From Cristatella mucedo (Eukaryota; Bryozoa; Phylactolaemata; Cristatellidae): a DNA stretch of 64,000 nucleotides. Position 1 is the first letter of the stretch. The number at the start of each line of letters is the position of its first letter. The DNA lies in NCBI GenBank assembly GCA_009760855.2, contig WPIO01000007.1:479501-543500 (forward strand). The letters run 5' to 3'. Both the position numbers and the translations under genes were made by a program. Positions 34,866 to 45,739 of the stretch are shown here, piece after piece. The notes under the pieces are model-generated. The model searched no databases and was not told where the DNA came from. It saw only the letters and a list, made by a program, of their open reading frames with translations.

Positions 34866-36651
34866 AAAGGAAGTACGTCAGCTGAACAGTTCCTGCCGTA
34901 TGCTCGCTTTCCCGTCACCGTACCCCTGTCGTCCCTTCCCGCGCGCTCGCGGGGCGCTCGAGCGTGACAGGCCGCTGTGGGCTTGGCAGCGAGCGTGCAT
35001 GCTCCCTCAGCGAGCTTCTACTCACGACGTACTATTCGCTCGTGCCTAGCCTCTGTGGTGTGCTGCGTTAGTGTTACATTGTCCTGCTGACGCACGAGCC
35101 CACCGCCTACGCCTGCTCTGCGCGAGGACGAAGTCGCAAAATCGCCTGCTAGATGCAACCTGTTATACCGGGCGGTTCCGTGTATTCGTGCACAGAATCA
35201 AACTGAGTTTGCCAGCTCGTTGAAGTTTCACCCACAAATGAACGCAAGTGAGGTCGCTACAATTTTTACTTTGGAAAAACCCCTGTGCGTCTAATTTTGA
35301 GAAATCAATTTTGATAGCCTCATTTTAAAGGGTTAGGACGCATCGCCGCTGTAACCGGCGTGGCGGCGGCACAGTCTCGTGGTCAGTCACCCTAAAAGTA
35401 CACACCTGACAGCATAGACGTTAAGCTTCAGCATTGCAGGATCACTGCTTATTTCAATTGAAGTTGTAGCTGATCGCGTTGCAAATTTGTACTGCGCCGG
35501 AAGTGGCATTGGAGTCATTTATGAGTTAACCTAAGCTGCCTGGCGTCCATCTCCGTCTGCAGCCTTACGTGTGCGTCTCGGTCTACAAAGTTAAGTGCGC
35601 ATAGTTATGGACAAGAGATTCAGTTATCTTTGTGTTAGTCTACATAATTCTGTCTATACTACTATTATTATTATCATTATTATTATTATTATAAGTATAA
35701 GTACCCAATCCATGGAGTACACTCTGTGGGTATAAGAAGTCTTTTGGCTCTGTTTCTTTTGATCAACCGGGAGCTGACGTAGCTCCTTTAGCCAGAGGAA
35801 AACACGTGGCTAAATTTCTTGGATTTGTTAACCAACCGTGCAGCCACTTTCAACTGTTGTGCCCAAACGACTCGGTATTAGTCATCCAGCCAACACCAAG
35901 ATATGTAAAGCATTATTCCTGTGGGCAGAGCCAAGGAGCTCGTAAGGTCATTTTCTAGCCATCTCGGTAGGTACTTGCCACTCCTGTACAGCGATGAGAA
36001 TTATCACCAGTTGTGGAGGTCGTCTTCTGATAAACAAGAGCGTTTAAACGTTGAGCAGTCAAAGAAGTCACCTAATCTAAGAGTGTGCGACGAGACAGCG
36101 CCACTAATTAAATAAAAGAGAATATAAAGGAAAAGCGAGTTCTTTGAGGTCACTACGAAGGATTTTAGGCAGCGTACCCTATAACCTTGCTCCCACAGTG
36201 GATTCACGACAGCAGCCGCACGACGTGGTAGACCAATTGGCCCCCAACAACATGTAGGTGGCGTGTACCAAAGTAACGAATGAGTGAGTGCGCAGAACAT
36301 GAGGTTTGCATTGAGAGTCTTCTATTAAGTCAGCTGGAAACTTTATTTACAGTAAGAAGCCTGTGTGAAGCGAATTAGCTGCTCGAATAGAATAAAATAC
36401 AGACCCGCCCACCATCCAAGAAGTGACTTGATTCCACTGACCTATTCCGGAAACATGTCTGGTAGCCAGCTTCAAAAACGTCTGCACCGTTTGCAATAAA
36501 TAATTGGGAACCACATTTTCACACCAGCCAAATAAATCAGCGATGACTGCCAACGCAGAATTTTTAGTGCTCTCTCCATCAGCGGCTTGAATATCGCACC
36601 AGTTCAGTTGCACGAGCCATAACGAACAGCCCGAAACGTCCATAGCCCTTT
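34866..36651. other. No gene seen
   Basis: Moderate GC; ATT/ATC repeats at 35656-35692; no exon supported. Confidence 0.4.
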
Positions 36652-36830
36652 TATGGTGAGCCGTGATGGCACACTAGGTAAGGCGGTTGCTTTCATGACC
36701 TTGGTCCCGAGGTCGTGGGTTCGATTCCTGCGGTAGGCAATCCTTTATCGCCACTGCAAGCGGTGGTGATAGCCGTGAAGGCTCTTCTGTCGCTATACAA
36801 AAAGAGGCTGTTAAAGCAGCTAGGATTTAT
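36652..36830 (+). mobile_element. SINE1 (tRNA-derived), best copy
   Basis: AGCCGTGATGGCACACTAGGTAAGGCGG (box A side), box B GGGTTCGATTCC at 36717-36728, GGCAATCCTTTATCGCCACTGCAAGCGG body, and a GCTATACAAAAAGAGGCTGTTAAAGCAGC tail. Confidence 0.78.
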
Positions 36831-37094
36831 TTATTTATTTACGAAAAAGCAGTCTTTGGTTGGTTCTCTCTGCCATCTCTTAATGATACCCCAAATTAAA
36901 TTTATTTCGACAAGTACTTGGAGCCAAACGAAGGATCAAGAGTATCGTCAATAGTTGACAACTGAGTGCTTCTCGTATGCTTCCTCGACAGTACTACTGA
37001 GCGAGAGAAGCAGGACGGGATGACTTTTCCACAACACATCGTCTAGCGAGAGCATCCAAAACCTTCCGGAGAGTTAATCCTGGCGCTTCGAGGC

Positions 37095-37210
37095 TGCACG
37101 CGTGCGCACGAGCGCGCGCTCGCGTGCACGCACGCGCGTGCACGCACGCGCGTGCGTGCACGTGCGCTCGTGCACGCACGCGCGTGCACGAGCGCACGTG
37201 CACGCGCGCT
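37095..37210. repeat. Alternating purine-pyrimidine (CG/CA) tract
   Basis: About 116 bp almost entirely of alternating GCAC/GCGC/GTGC steps, internally palindromic (for example GCACGCGCGTGC). Such DNA can adopt Z-form or cruciforms. Confidence 0.9.
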
Positions 37211-38259
37211 CTCTGCTCGATCATCGATGCACGGCTGCCTGTATCGATAGTCCGCTCTCGACTAAATGGGTGCGTGCCAAGTTATGCTCTCCCGAATAAA
37301 AACGTATCAGTAAAAAGAGTGTGACACGCTCAGACCTCTGCTTTCTACTATCAGGCTAGCGAGGCTTAAATAATTCCAATCCTCAATAGTAATTCCGTAA
37401 ATCGTCTTTCTTTTCATTCATGTGCTCGTCTGCAACATGTGCTCCCATTTTTACTTCCATGCCTCCTTCTGCTCAGAAAATACAAGGTTCGTCCGAAATA
37501 TTAGCTACAATAAAGGGTACCGCCCCTTGACTCGAATCAACCCTAGCGGCTCGTCCCGCAATCAATCCTCGTGGAGACTCCGAAATTACAACGCTCAGAA
37601 TTAAAACGCCAGGCCTACCGGCCATTTTATAGGTCTTGCACCACACCCGCTACTTTGATCCAACTGGCATAACTAACTACATGCCAACAACTTCTCATGC
37701 TACAACCACCTGCGTCTCTGAACTCCATATCAGCATGAAGCCACTTGTACTCCACCCGAATCTTTAAGATACGTTTCTTCTGCTCCGGAGAATAAATTAT
37801 GTGAACTAAAGATTTGCCATTTCTATCAACTGTAGTTTTCGGCCACTGACACTAATAGAAATTTTCTTGGTTTCCAAATCTTAAGTGTATTCTCACACCT
37901 TGTATGCTCACGTCGTACAGTGTGCTATGTATGACACAAGGACGAAGCTTTCAGACCTCTACTTCCCTAACGATGATACATTTAGCGATAGGTAGGAGCC
38001 AGTGTCTGCTACCATCCGTCACACATTGTCATTGATTTGTAATAATACTGCAAGCAGGCTTTGGATCAGGAAAGGCTACACGACGATGACGCTCGACGGG
38101 CTTCAGTGATATTGATAATCTCTACTATTACGTACTTGTTAAATCATCCCTCGACATAATTAGCCACTTTATCTCGACCTTCATTACCCTTACTTTCTGT
38201 GTCTGGGTTTAGAGGCTGACGATATTTCGAAAATGAGGTTCTCCACATTCCAAGTAAGA
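37211..38259. other. No gene seen
   Basis: AT-richer unique DNA with many stops. Confidence 0.4.
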
Positions 38260-38624
38260 ATAATAATACTAATGCGGTATTTGTATAATATCGCTCAGGA
38301 GAATATAATCGATTTCCAGCCACTTTAAACTGGCTGCAAGGCAAGCATGTGAATAAGGGCAGTATTAGCGTGCACGCGTAGGCATTCATTAAACAACCAC
38401 GTCGACTCGGCAAATTGATGTAAAGAGCCGGTACAGCATCTTTTTAAAAGTCGTCAAGTGAAGGGGTGGCGTGATGTCAGTCGGGAGTGGGCTTTAAGCT
38501 TTTGGAGCATGCTAGCTAAAGGCACAGTCTCCAAAGAATTAGAGGCTAGCTTGAGGCACAGCTAAACGACTCGAGTCAGAAAAACGGGTGGTTCGATGTC
38601 TGGCATAATTAGTAAGTAGTATTG
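38260..38624 (-). mobile_element. LINE family A fragment
   Basis: A degenerate hairpin tail at 38294-38330 precedes RT C-terminal sequence (match to the AGCTTTTGGAGCATGC / ACAGTCTCCAAAG block). It ends where a LINE B tail begins at 38625. Confidence 0.7.
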
Positions 38625-38912
38625 TATGTATGCATCTCCGTCTGTAACTCCGCGAAGCCGCAAAGACAATATGGGTATTAGGCAGGAGAGTTTTCTACAG
38701 CGCACTCAAACCTAAGAAGCTTTCAGTACGCATTCGGTAGCCCACAGACTTTATCTCATGTAGCAAAGAGAAAGTGAGAAGCATAGCTGAATCAGGAGAG
38801 CGGTTGAGGTAGTGAGTAGTATGGAAGTAGCAGCTCAAGACGGCTGGTAAGGAAATACCACACTCAGCAGCAGGAGAGTAGACGTCGTTGCCTAAGAATT
38901 GTGGAAGTAATA
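38625..38912 (-). mobile_element. LINE family B 3' fragment between two LINE A pieces
   Basis: CATCTCCGTCTGTAACTCCGCGAAG to CCTAAGAATTGTGGAAG; flanked on both sides by LINE A sequence in the same orientation. Confidence 0.8.
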
Positions 38913-39430
38913 ATAATAATATAATAATAATGCACTTAATAAAGCACCCACAGAGAACTTAATCTCTTTCTAGGCGCTTTACATTTGCTGCAAAGGGAAA
39001 TGCAATTAAATGGTCAGTAAAATCATGCTTGAAAAAATAAACAAAATGAATAACGTGGTTAGGGGTGAAATGCACAGGGTCAGCATGCAAATGTGGTTAG
39101 TGGCAACATGCACAGTGTCAGCACGCATAAGCACGTGAAGGACGAATCTCAGGGACCCACTAAATACTAACCTAAATAGGTGTGTTTTTAGGTTCCTTTT
39201 AAATGTGGTCAGGTGAGGGGATGTTCTAACGCCGATCGGGATTGGGAGTTACAGGCTTTGGGAGCATACGAACTAAATGCACGATCTCCAAAGGATTTAC
39301 GGTTTGTACGAGGTATTTGTAGACTGTTGGATTCCGAAAAGCGGGTGGTACGATGCTTGGCCTGATGGGGTAGTATATCTGAGAGATAGGCTGGAGCCAC
39401 AGAATGAAGTGAACGAGCCATAGAATGCGT
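38912..39430 (-). mobile_element. LINE family A copy
   Basis: (TAA)n at 38909-38935, hairpin tail at 38944-38982, then RT C-terminal sequence in the minus frame 39209-39421 (LSDILPHQAKHRTTRFSES). It has at least one frameshift. Confidence 0.85.
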
Positions 39431-39544
39431 TCCTATAGCCCATATATTCCATGGGCCCGAATGACTTTTCCCAGAGGTTGATTAAAAATGGGGAATAGCC
39501 AAAGAACCGACGACGGATCCTTGTGGAACTCTATACAATATACT

Positions 39545-40480
39545 GGTCTGTAATGTAATGCAATGTATCTCCGTCAGTAACTCCACAAAGTCATAAAGAC
39601 CATGCGGGTGTTACGCAGGAGAGTTTTGTATAGCACACTCGCAGCCTAAGCGGCTTTCGGTACGCATTCGGTAGCCAACAGACTTCGTCTCGCGCAACAA
39701 AGAGAAAGTGGGAAGCATAGCAGAGTCAGGAGAGCAGTTGAGGTAGTGAGTAGCATAGAAGTAGCAGCTCAGGACCACTGAAAAAGATGTGCCATAGTCA
39801 GCAGTTGGAGAGTAGATGTCGTTGCGTAAGAATTGTGGAAGCGAGTTCCACAGTCTTGGACCTGCAGAGCTAAAGCTTCTGTCGCCAACTGTCTTTAAGC
39901 GGAGGAATGGTCGGCTAATTTATTGTCCACACAGGACCGGAAGGCGCGAACAGGCTGAAACTGATGCAGCAGTTCAGCTAGGTACGAAGGAGCCAAGCCG
40001 TGGCGGGCCTTGTGGGTCAGCGTAAGTCTGGATGATCAGACCGGACCCCACACGACGCGGACTGAACGCGATCGGACAAGTACAATTCAAGTCAAACCAA
40101 TAGACAGTCAGACTGATCCTTTTGTCAACCGTTCAAGTAGGATATCGTGATCAATATTGTCGCAGGTAGCTGATCGATCTAGCAGCGCTTGGACAGCGAC
40201 ATTCCTGCCATCTTAGCTGCATTTGATGTCATTATGTCATTAGTTACATGGCAGAGAGCAGTTTCGGTGGAGTGCTGCTGCTTGAATCCCGCTGAAATTT
40301 TTCTGGCAATTTCTTATGTTCTACAAGCTGCTTAGCGAAATTTCTTTTCTCAAGAATCTGACAAAAAAGGAATTATGGAAACTGGGCGCTTTTAAAATAT
40401 TGGTCTACCGATGGCCGATTTGAAGGACTTGCGTACAACCTCTTTTTTCCCGTGAAGCATAAATATCGGCTATGGCTTGG
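39545..40480 (-). mobile_element. LINE family B copy retaining RT palm fragments
   Basis: The 3' half (39545-40025) matches the other B copies. Further upstream on the minus strand, broken frames contain VQALLDRSATCDNIDHDILL (40118-40200), which corresponds to RT motif A (normally LLDLSAAFDTVDH), preceded by QHSTETAL and ILEK...RPVS-like words up to about 40480. The motif-A region is altered and frameshifted, so this copy is dead. Confidence 0.85.
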
Positions 40481-41794
40481 CTAAGTTTGTGTGCAACTGA
40501 AGATCACAGAAGGATGGTGTAAGATCTTTAGGAGACGAGCTCATTTTAGTAGTCCATATTAAGGTAGCCACATCGCATGAGAAGCATGGGACACGTAGCA
40601 TAGTCAACTTCCTCAGCTTTGAGCTGGATTTACGTCGTTCTGCCAAATCAATTTATTTTGAAGGTCCTTTATAAAATATGTGAACAATTTACAGTCAAGT
40701 TGGAAGTGTGCTATTTTATGTCATTTTAAAGCTTCTTATACATAGGCTTTCTCTTCTGGAAGACGGTTCCATTCCTCGAGAGACATAATTCATAGGCGGG
40801 CTACATGAAGGTGCTTTTACACTAGGTTCTAAAATGCTTCGTGCCTAACGTGACAGTCTGTTCGCGATTGGAAGCGAACAGCACTTAAGTAACGCAGCGA
40901 AAAAACGTTGAGACGCGTAGCTGGATTAGGAAGGCAGTAAAGGAACTGCTTGGCAGAGAAATAGCAGCACATGGCGCAACTTGAAGGGATTTACTCGGTT
41001 CGCAGTAGAAGAACAGATACCAGCGTTGCATAACAGTCGTGGAGGTTAGTACCAGTTTTAGTCCGCAGTTCGCCGTTATCTAACGCAAGCAGTCTTAAAA
41101 GCAAAATGAGCGGTTAGCTACTTTAGTGGGCAGAGAAGACCTCGCAACGCGCGGCTAGTAATTCGAGTCGAGTTCAATCGCGGTTGAGTGAGCCAAAGCC
41201 ACGGCGGACACTCCCACTTAAAGTCCCGCTGAAGTCTTGTAAAACCTGGCTAACTGAGCGCCTTCATTATCCGATACAACATCCAGCAATCCACATGTGG
41301 TACACTGGAAATGACCCGAGTTTGCAATTCTCGTGTGGAAACGTGGGCGCTCTTGGCAGCCCCTGAGCACTGCCGGGCAGAAGGTGAAGGTAGTCGCACC
41401 GACCTTGTAGGGAAGGCACGTGCACGGCTCTACATGTGCCGTGGCGACGGCAACCTACAAAGCGATTGGGGCTGAACCGATTCATTTGCGATGCCAATCA
41501 AAACTGCTCCAAATCTCCACTCAGGTAGCCCGATCATACACCACGAGCTTGAACCGCGAGCGAAAATAGCTTTTGGCAAGCCTAGTTGAAATGACCTTGG
41601 GGGGATTGTGGTGGCTTTTGGCGGTGGTTTTTGGCGGCGGCGGCGGCGCCCCGTACCCCTCGCCCATGTTGGGCAACAGTTTTTAGCGCGTTCTTGCGCG
41701 CGTGAGGCTAAGCGGAAAAAATTGCGGCGGTCGAGCCACGTGGAAAGTCGGGTCAACCACGCTTTCCTTCCACCTGCATTTTCCAAAAAATTAA
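40481..41794. other. No gene seen
   Basis: Unique DNA; (GGC)n-like run at 41632-41648; frames lack motifs. Confidence 0.4.
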
Positions 41795-42245
41795 GTAATG
41801 TAATGAATCTCCGTCTGTGATTCCATAAAGTCATAAAGACCATTTGGATGTTACGCAGGAGAGTTCTGTATAGCGAACTCACAGCGTAAGCGGCTTCGGT
41901 ACGCATCCAGTGGCCAGCAGAATTTGTGACAAAGCGAAAAAAAGAAAGTGAAAAGCATTTGCAGAGTCAGGAGAGCAGTTGAGGTAGTGAGTAGCATAGA
42001 AGTAGCAGCTCAGGACCACTGGAAAGGATGAGCCATAGTCGGCAGCGGGAGAGCAGTTTGTCGATGCGTAAGAATTGTGGAAGCGAGTTCCACAGTCTTG
42101 GACCTGAAGAGCTACAGCTTCTGTCGCCAACTGTCTTTAAGCGGAGGAATGGTCGGCTAATTTATTGTCCACACATGACCTGAGGGCGCGAACAGGCTGA
42201 AACTGATGCTGCAGTTCAGCTAGGTAAGAAGGAGCCAAGCCGTGC
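41795..42245 (-). mobile_element. LINE family B copy, abuts the meteorin-like gene
   Basis: 3' block at 41795-41870, RT C-terminal words to GCAGTTCAGCTAGG, then an abrupt end at about 42245, 23 bp before the ATG at 42269. Confidence 0.88.
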
Positions 42246-42268
42246 CATTGAAAACGCAGAGCTGAACT

Positions 42269-44887
42269 ATGGGTGTCGCTGCAGTAGCAACTGTGACTGC
42301 TTTGCTGACGCTAGCCGCCGAGGGAAGCACAGCATCGTGCGGTACTCAAATTCTTTCGCAAGAGCGCGTTGCCATGGTGTGTGCTGAGTTCATTCTTAGT
42401 GGCTCTGGTGCGCTTACCAGCTCGCTGTACGCAAAATGCTCTCGCGACCAGGTATTGCACCTCTTCAGCCTGCCTCTCTTAATGTTTTAAATATCGTATG
42501 GTCTTGCTCGGGCATTGTCCGCTGTCGATATCTCCTCCTCCACATTGTCTCAAATGCCTCATCCGTCTGCTCTCACGCATGTCGCTCCGTCACCCTTCCT
42601 CTCTCGCTCTCCTTCTCTCGTCTTAATCTTACTCTTTACAGTCTCACTCTTCCCCTCTGAAAATTCATTCTTACTCGCAATTCAAACTTAGTGATAGACA
42701 CTCTTTAAAATCTTGACGTACACCGTCATTACTATCGCCGCTCACTTGCTCTCTCTACGTACGTTTCTCACGGATGCTCGCTCACACAATGGCTCACTCA
42801 AGCTGGCGCACCTGCTCTCCGCACGGACGGACGGACGGGCGGACGGACGGACGCGCTTGCTCTGGCTCTTTTTCGCCGTCTTCTTCCCCGTTCATTCTCA
42901 CTTGTTCATATACAGCTGCAGTCTCGTGTACCTCGTCGTCAATTTCTGTCCCCGTCGCTCTTCATTCTCTGCTGCCGATTTCCTTTCTTCGTTCCTTCGC
43001 CGCCCCCCCCCGTGTGAATATTTTACCCCATTGTAGGCGCGTGCTTGTAACATGCCTAGTACATCTTAATGCGTTTGAGTTTTTCATTGCAACAGCTGGA
43101 ATCTTGACTGTCTTCAGGGCACCCTGGTCTGATCTTCGCCCAAGACAACGCTTTAAATCAGATGCGAGAGAATGACCTTAATGAGAAAGTCTACGGTTTG
43201 TATTTACAAGCCGACGCCCGGAAAATTCACGACTCTGTCAGACGACACGACAAGCAACAGGACAGTGCTGCAAATACCAAGTAAGTGAGCTATTGCTGTG
43301 ATGAAAGGTGGGGTCGTCGTCGGTCACCCCATGGCTCTACCCGGCCCGGCCTTCAGCGGCAAAGTGTGACCGTGCATGACTAGCACGCTCGCTTTTGCCG
43401 GCTCAACGGCACCTACGTGCATCGACTCTCGCAGCGGATTGATTAGGCTGGTGGCGACACATGCAGGGAGCTCAGCCACCATATCTTTCCGCTATTCGGC
43501 TACCCCTTGCCGTAACCCGTACGCGTAGGACATGCCCTACGCGTCGGATATGCACTAAGCATATAAAAAAACCTTGTAACCGCCCATATTCGCAGCATAC
43601 ACCTGTAAGCGTGTGCTGCTGGAGGCGAAGACAAAGAAAGAGTTACATGGGTTGGCAGCTAAAGGAAAAGGCGTGACCGCCCGGCGGATGGCTACATGCT
43701 TAAGCGGCTAGCTTTTGTGACTTCTGCTGCCGCATGCTGTCTAAAAATGAAAAATAAGAGAAAAATTGAAACTGGCGTCAGTCCAGTGTTACAAGTTATT
43801 TCTATTGAAGTGACCTGTCTCCCATCGTCAAATAACGTCGTGCAAGTCCAGCTGTTCACTCAGACTTCACAGGGACACAGCAAAAATAGATACTGCTGCA
43901 ATTTGCTTTCATTTTACAGACCTCGGCTATACAATGGGTCCTAACATTAACCAGGGCTATGTAGCATGCTTATTTGAGCATGTCGATTTCTTCTTTTTAT
44001 GCTTAAAAATCGAGATGTCTCCATGTGTGCAAGCTATTTAGCGCTTATTACGTTAGCCATGGCCTAGCACCATTCGCATCTTCGCTCTTGCCGAGCCTCT
44101 ACAAGCGCCGATAAACCTATTTTTACCCCCACCCCCCACCCGCTCCGACGGACCAATGTGCTGTGGCAACGTGAAACTTTAGCTAACAGCACACCGGTGG
44201 TACCTGTGCGCGCCGCTGCGCTTGCTTACAAGGAAAGTGAAAGCGAAAGCGAAGAGAGGAGGCTGATTGAGCAGCCTCGTCCATCTCGTCAGCCAGTAGA
44301 AAGAGCATCAGTGGCCTTCAGCCCGCTTTCAGTGGCCAACAAGGTCAAGGCCAAGTCGTCTGCTGCCCGACTCGAATCAGCGACCCAGCAGGTGCGAGCC
44401 ACTCGCCCAAGGGACAGGACCGAGGAGCCGCGTGCGTTTGCCCGACTGGGCCTTGAACTAGTGGAAAAGTGCTTGCGCTCCACGACCCAGGTCTTGCATC
44501 CGGGTCCTGCTGCTGACAGGTCTTCACTCCCTGATGCGAGCGGATGTGATAGCCATCGATTGCGGCACTGGTGTTTCAGCTGCTCCGAACGTCCGATCTG
44601 TTACATTGCAGGCTAGATCTCCCTCCCACCTTAGGGGTGCAGGGCTCGATGGGAAGGGGGACGAAGAGGCGAGTCGATCTGCGAACGTGCTGCCGGCGCT
44701 TCCTGTAATCGCAAGGAGCTGCAGCAGCAGCAAGTACTGGCTGACAAGGGGGACGGGTGATCGAAGAAAAGAGCTCGAGAGACAGCCGACTCCACTGGCG
44801 TACTCAAAATTTGCACACGTCATATTCGGAAGTTGCACTACGTGCGTTCAACTGGGGACTTATTTTAATCGCGTTTCTCCAAAATAA
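42269..44887 (+). CDS. Meteorin-like secreted protein, paralogue 1 (multi-exon, model by eye)
   Basis: Proposed exons: 42269-42451 (signal peptide, context ACTATGG, then Cys-x2-Gln-x-Leu-Ser), 43118-43280, 43384-43511, 43596-43672, 43759-43853, 44190-44391, 44612-44887 (TAA). Junction phases agree for exons 2-3, 3-4, 4-5 and 6-7; introns are 84-336 bp, several with good sites (TCTTCAG|GG, CAA|GTAAGT, CATTGCAG|GC). Exon 3 matches paralogue 2 at 21/34 residues (PTC, RL.AT.AGS, FRYS.TP). Exon 4 (C..C..VLL.A.T) and exon 5 (VISIEVTCL) resemble the start and a strand of the NTR-like half of meteorin-like, and exon 7 (KYWLTRG) its C-terminal motif. An AATAAA overlaps the stop. Problems: exon 1 ends in phase 0 while exon 2 needs phase 1; the exon 5 donor (GTTCAC) is weak and the exon 3 acceptor poor; the meteorin C..G.V.W motif is degraded or absent. 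It may be a divergent or decaying copy. Exons 2, 3 and 7 are best supported. Confidence 0.62.
42825..42854. repeat. (ACGG)n in the first intron of meteorin-like paralogue 1
   Basis: Seven ACGG units with one GCGG variant. Confidence 0.9.
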
Positions 44888-44888
44888 A
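44883..44888 (+). promoter_or_regulatory. Polyadenylation signal AATAAA (paralogue 1)
   Basis: AATAAA overlaps the TAA stop of the proposed terminal exon (44885-44887), implying a very short 3' UTR. Confidence 0.5.
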
Positions 44889-45079
44889 GTATACCTCCCA
44901 CAGTTAACTCTGTGGAAGTTTTCGACAGAATAGCACATTGGTTGAAGCAGAGCAGATTAAAATGGATCGTTCACACAGCCCTAAAATGGCATCTAGTTAT
45001 AAATTAACTAGCTAATAGCAGGAAATTTATTTACTTTCATTCATCGATTGCATGTCTTATACAATTTGACAATGTATTC

Positions 45080-45160
45080 ATATCAATAGTTCTACTTGTA
45101 TAGCGCCTTAAGAATACTTATTTCTATACAGGCGCTGGGTAGGAAAGGCCAGACGCTCGA
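45080..45160 (-). mobile_element. SINE2 tail fragment
   Basis: TTGTATAGCGCCTTAAGAATACTTATTTCTATACAGGCGC, then CAGACGCTCGATTCG. Confidence 0.5.
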
Positions 45161-45739
45161 TTCGTACACTGTGTAGTGAACGTGGGCATGCTAAAGTGGT
45201 TAGATTGTGGCAGTGCTTGAGATTATTGGCGGCTCCTAAATTATAATGGTTGTGAAAAAGATTTATGAACTAGATATGTCATGCGTGATCTCGTGTTTTG
45301 ATGGCATTAAACAATAAATTAAAGAGATGCGTATTCAGTTGAACTCTGGGCTCCGAGCCATAGAGTTGTATTTAGGGCTACGAGCCAATCAGTTGCATGG
45401 CGTGAATGATGACGTACACACGTGTCTCTCTGCAGCAATTAGATTGACGAAATGTCGCTAACGAGATTTACTCCTTATATTAAGGTAAGGGCACTCGCCA
45501 TTGCTGCCGCGATATGCAAAATTTAGAATGCGAGCGCCTGTCAGTGCGGCATCTGCGACTCGCTAGCCACGTTTCTAGGCACTTGCTCCACCGCTATTTG
45601 TAACGCTTCTGCAAGGACGAGCACCCGTATGAGCCCCGTACTTTTGGCCTGAGGACACGGTGACAACAGCGGCTATGACTCCCTAACAGCAAAAAGACAG
45701 TGTAACACTTGGAAAAGCGAGCGCTCGGATACCATCGGA

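Noticed and set aside
36652-36830. Genuine tRNA gene
   Set aside because: Box A and B words are present but no cloverleaf forms, and the same sequence with the same tail occurs four times, so it is a SINE.
42269-42490. Insulin-like peptide B chain (signal peptide then Cys-Gly...Cys)
   Set aside because: Cysteine spacing is wrong (13 instead of 11 residues between) and no A-chain cysteine pattern follows.
44158-44616. 152-codon frame as a stand-alone gene
   Set aside because: Starts with TTG; better explained by exon 44190-44391 of the meteorin-like gene plus intron read-through.
45453-45483. Mini first exon ATGTCGCTAACG...AAG|GTAAGG
   Set aside because: Good donor and start, but only 10 codons and no following exon found.
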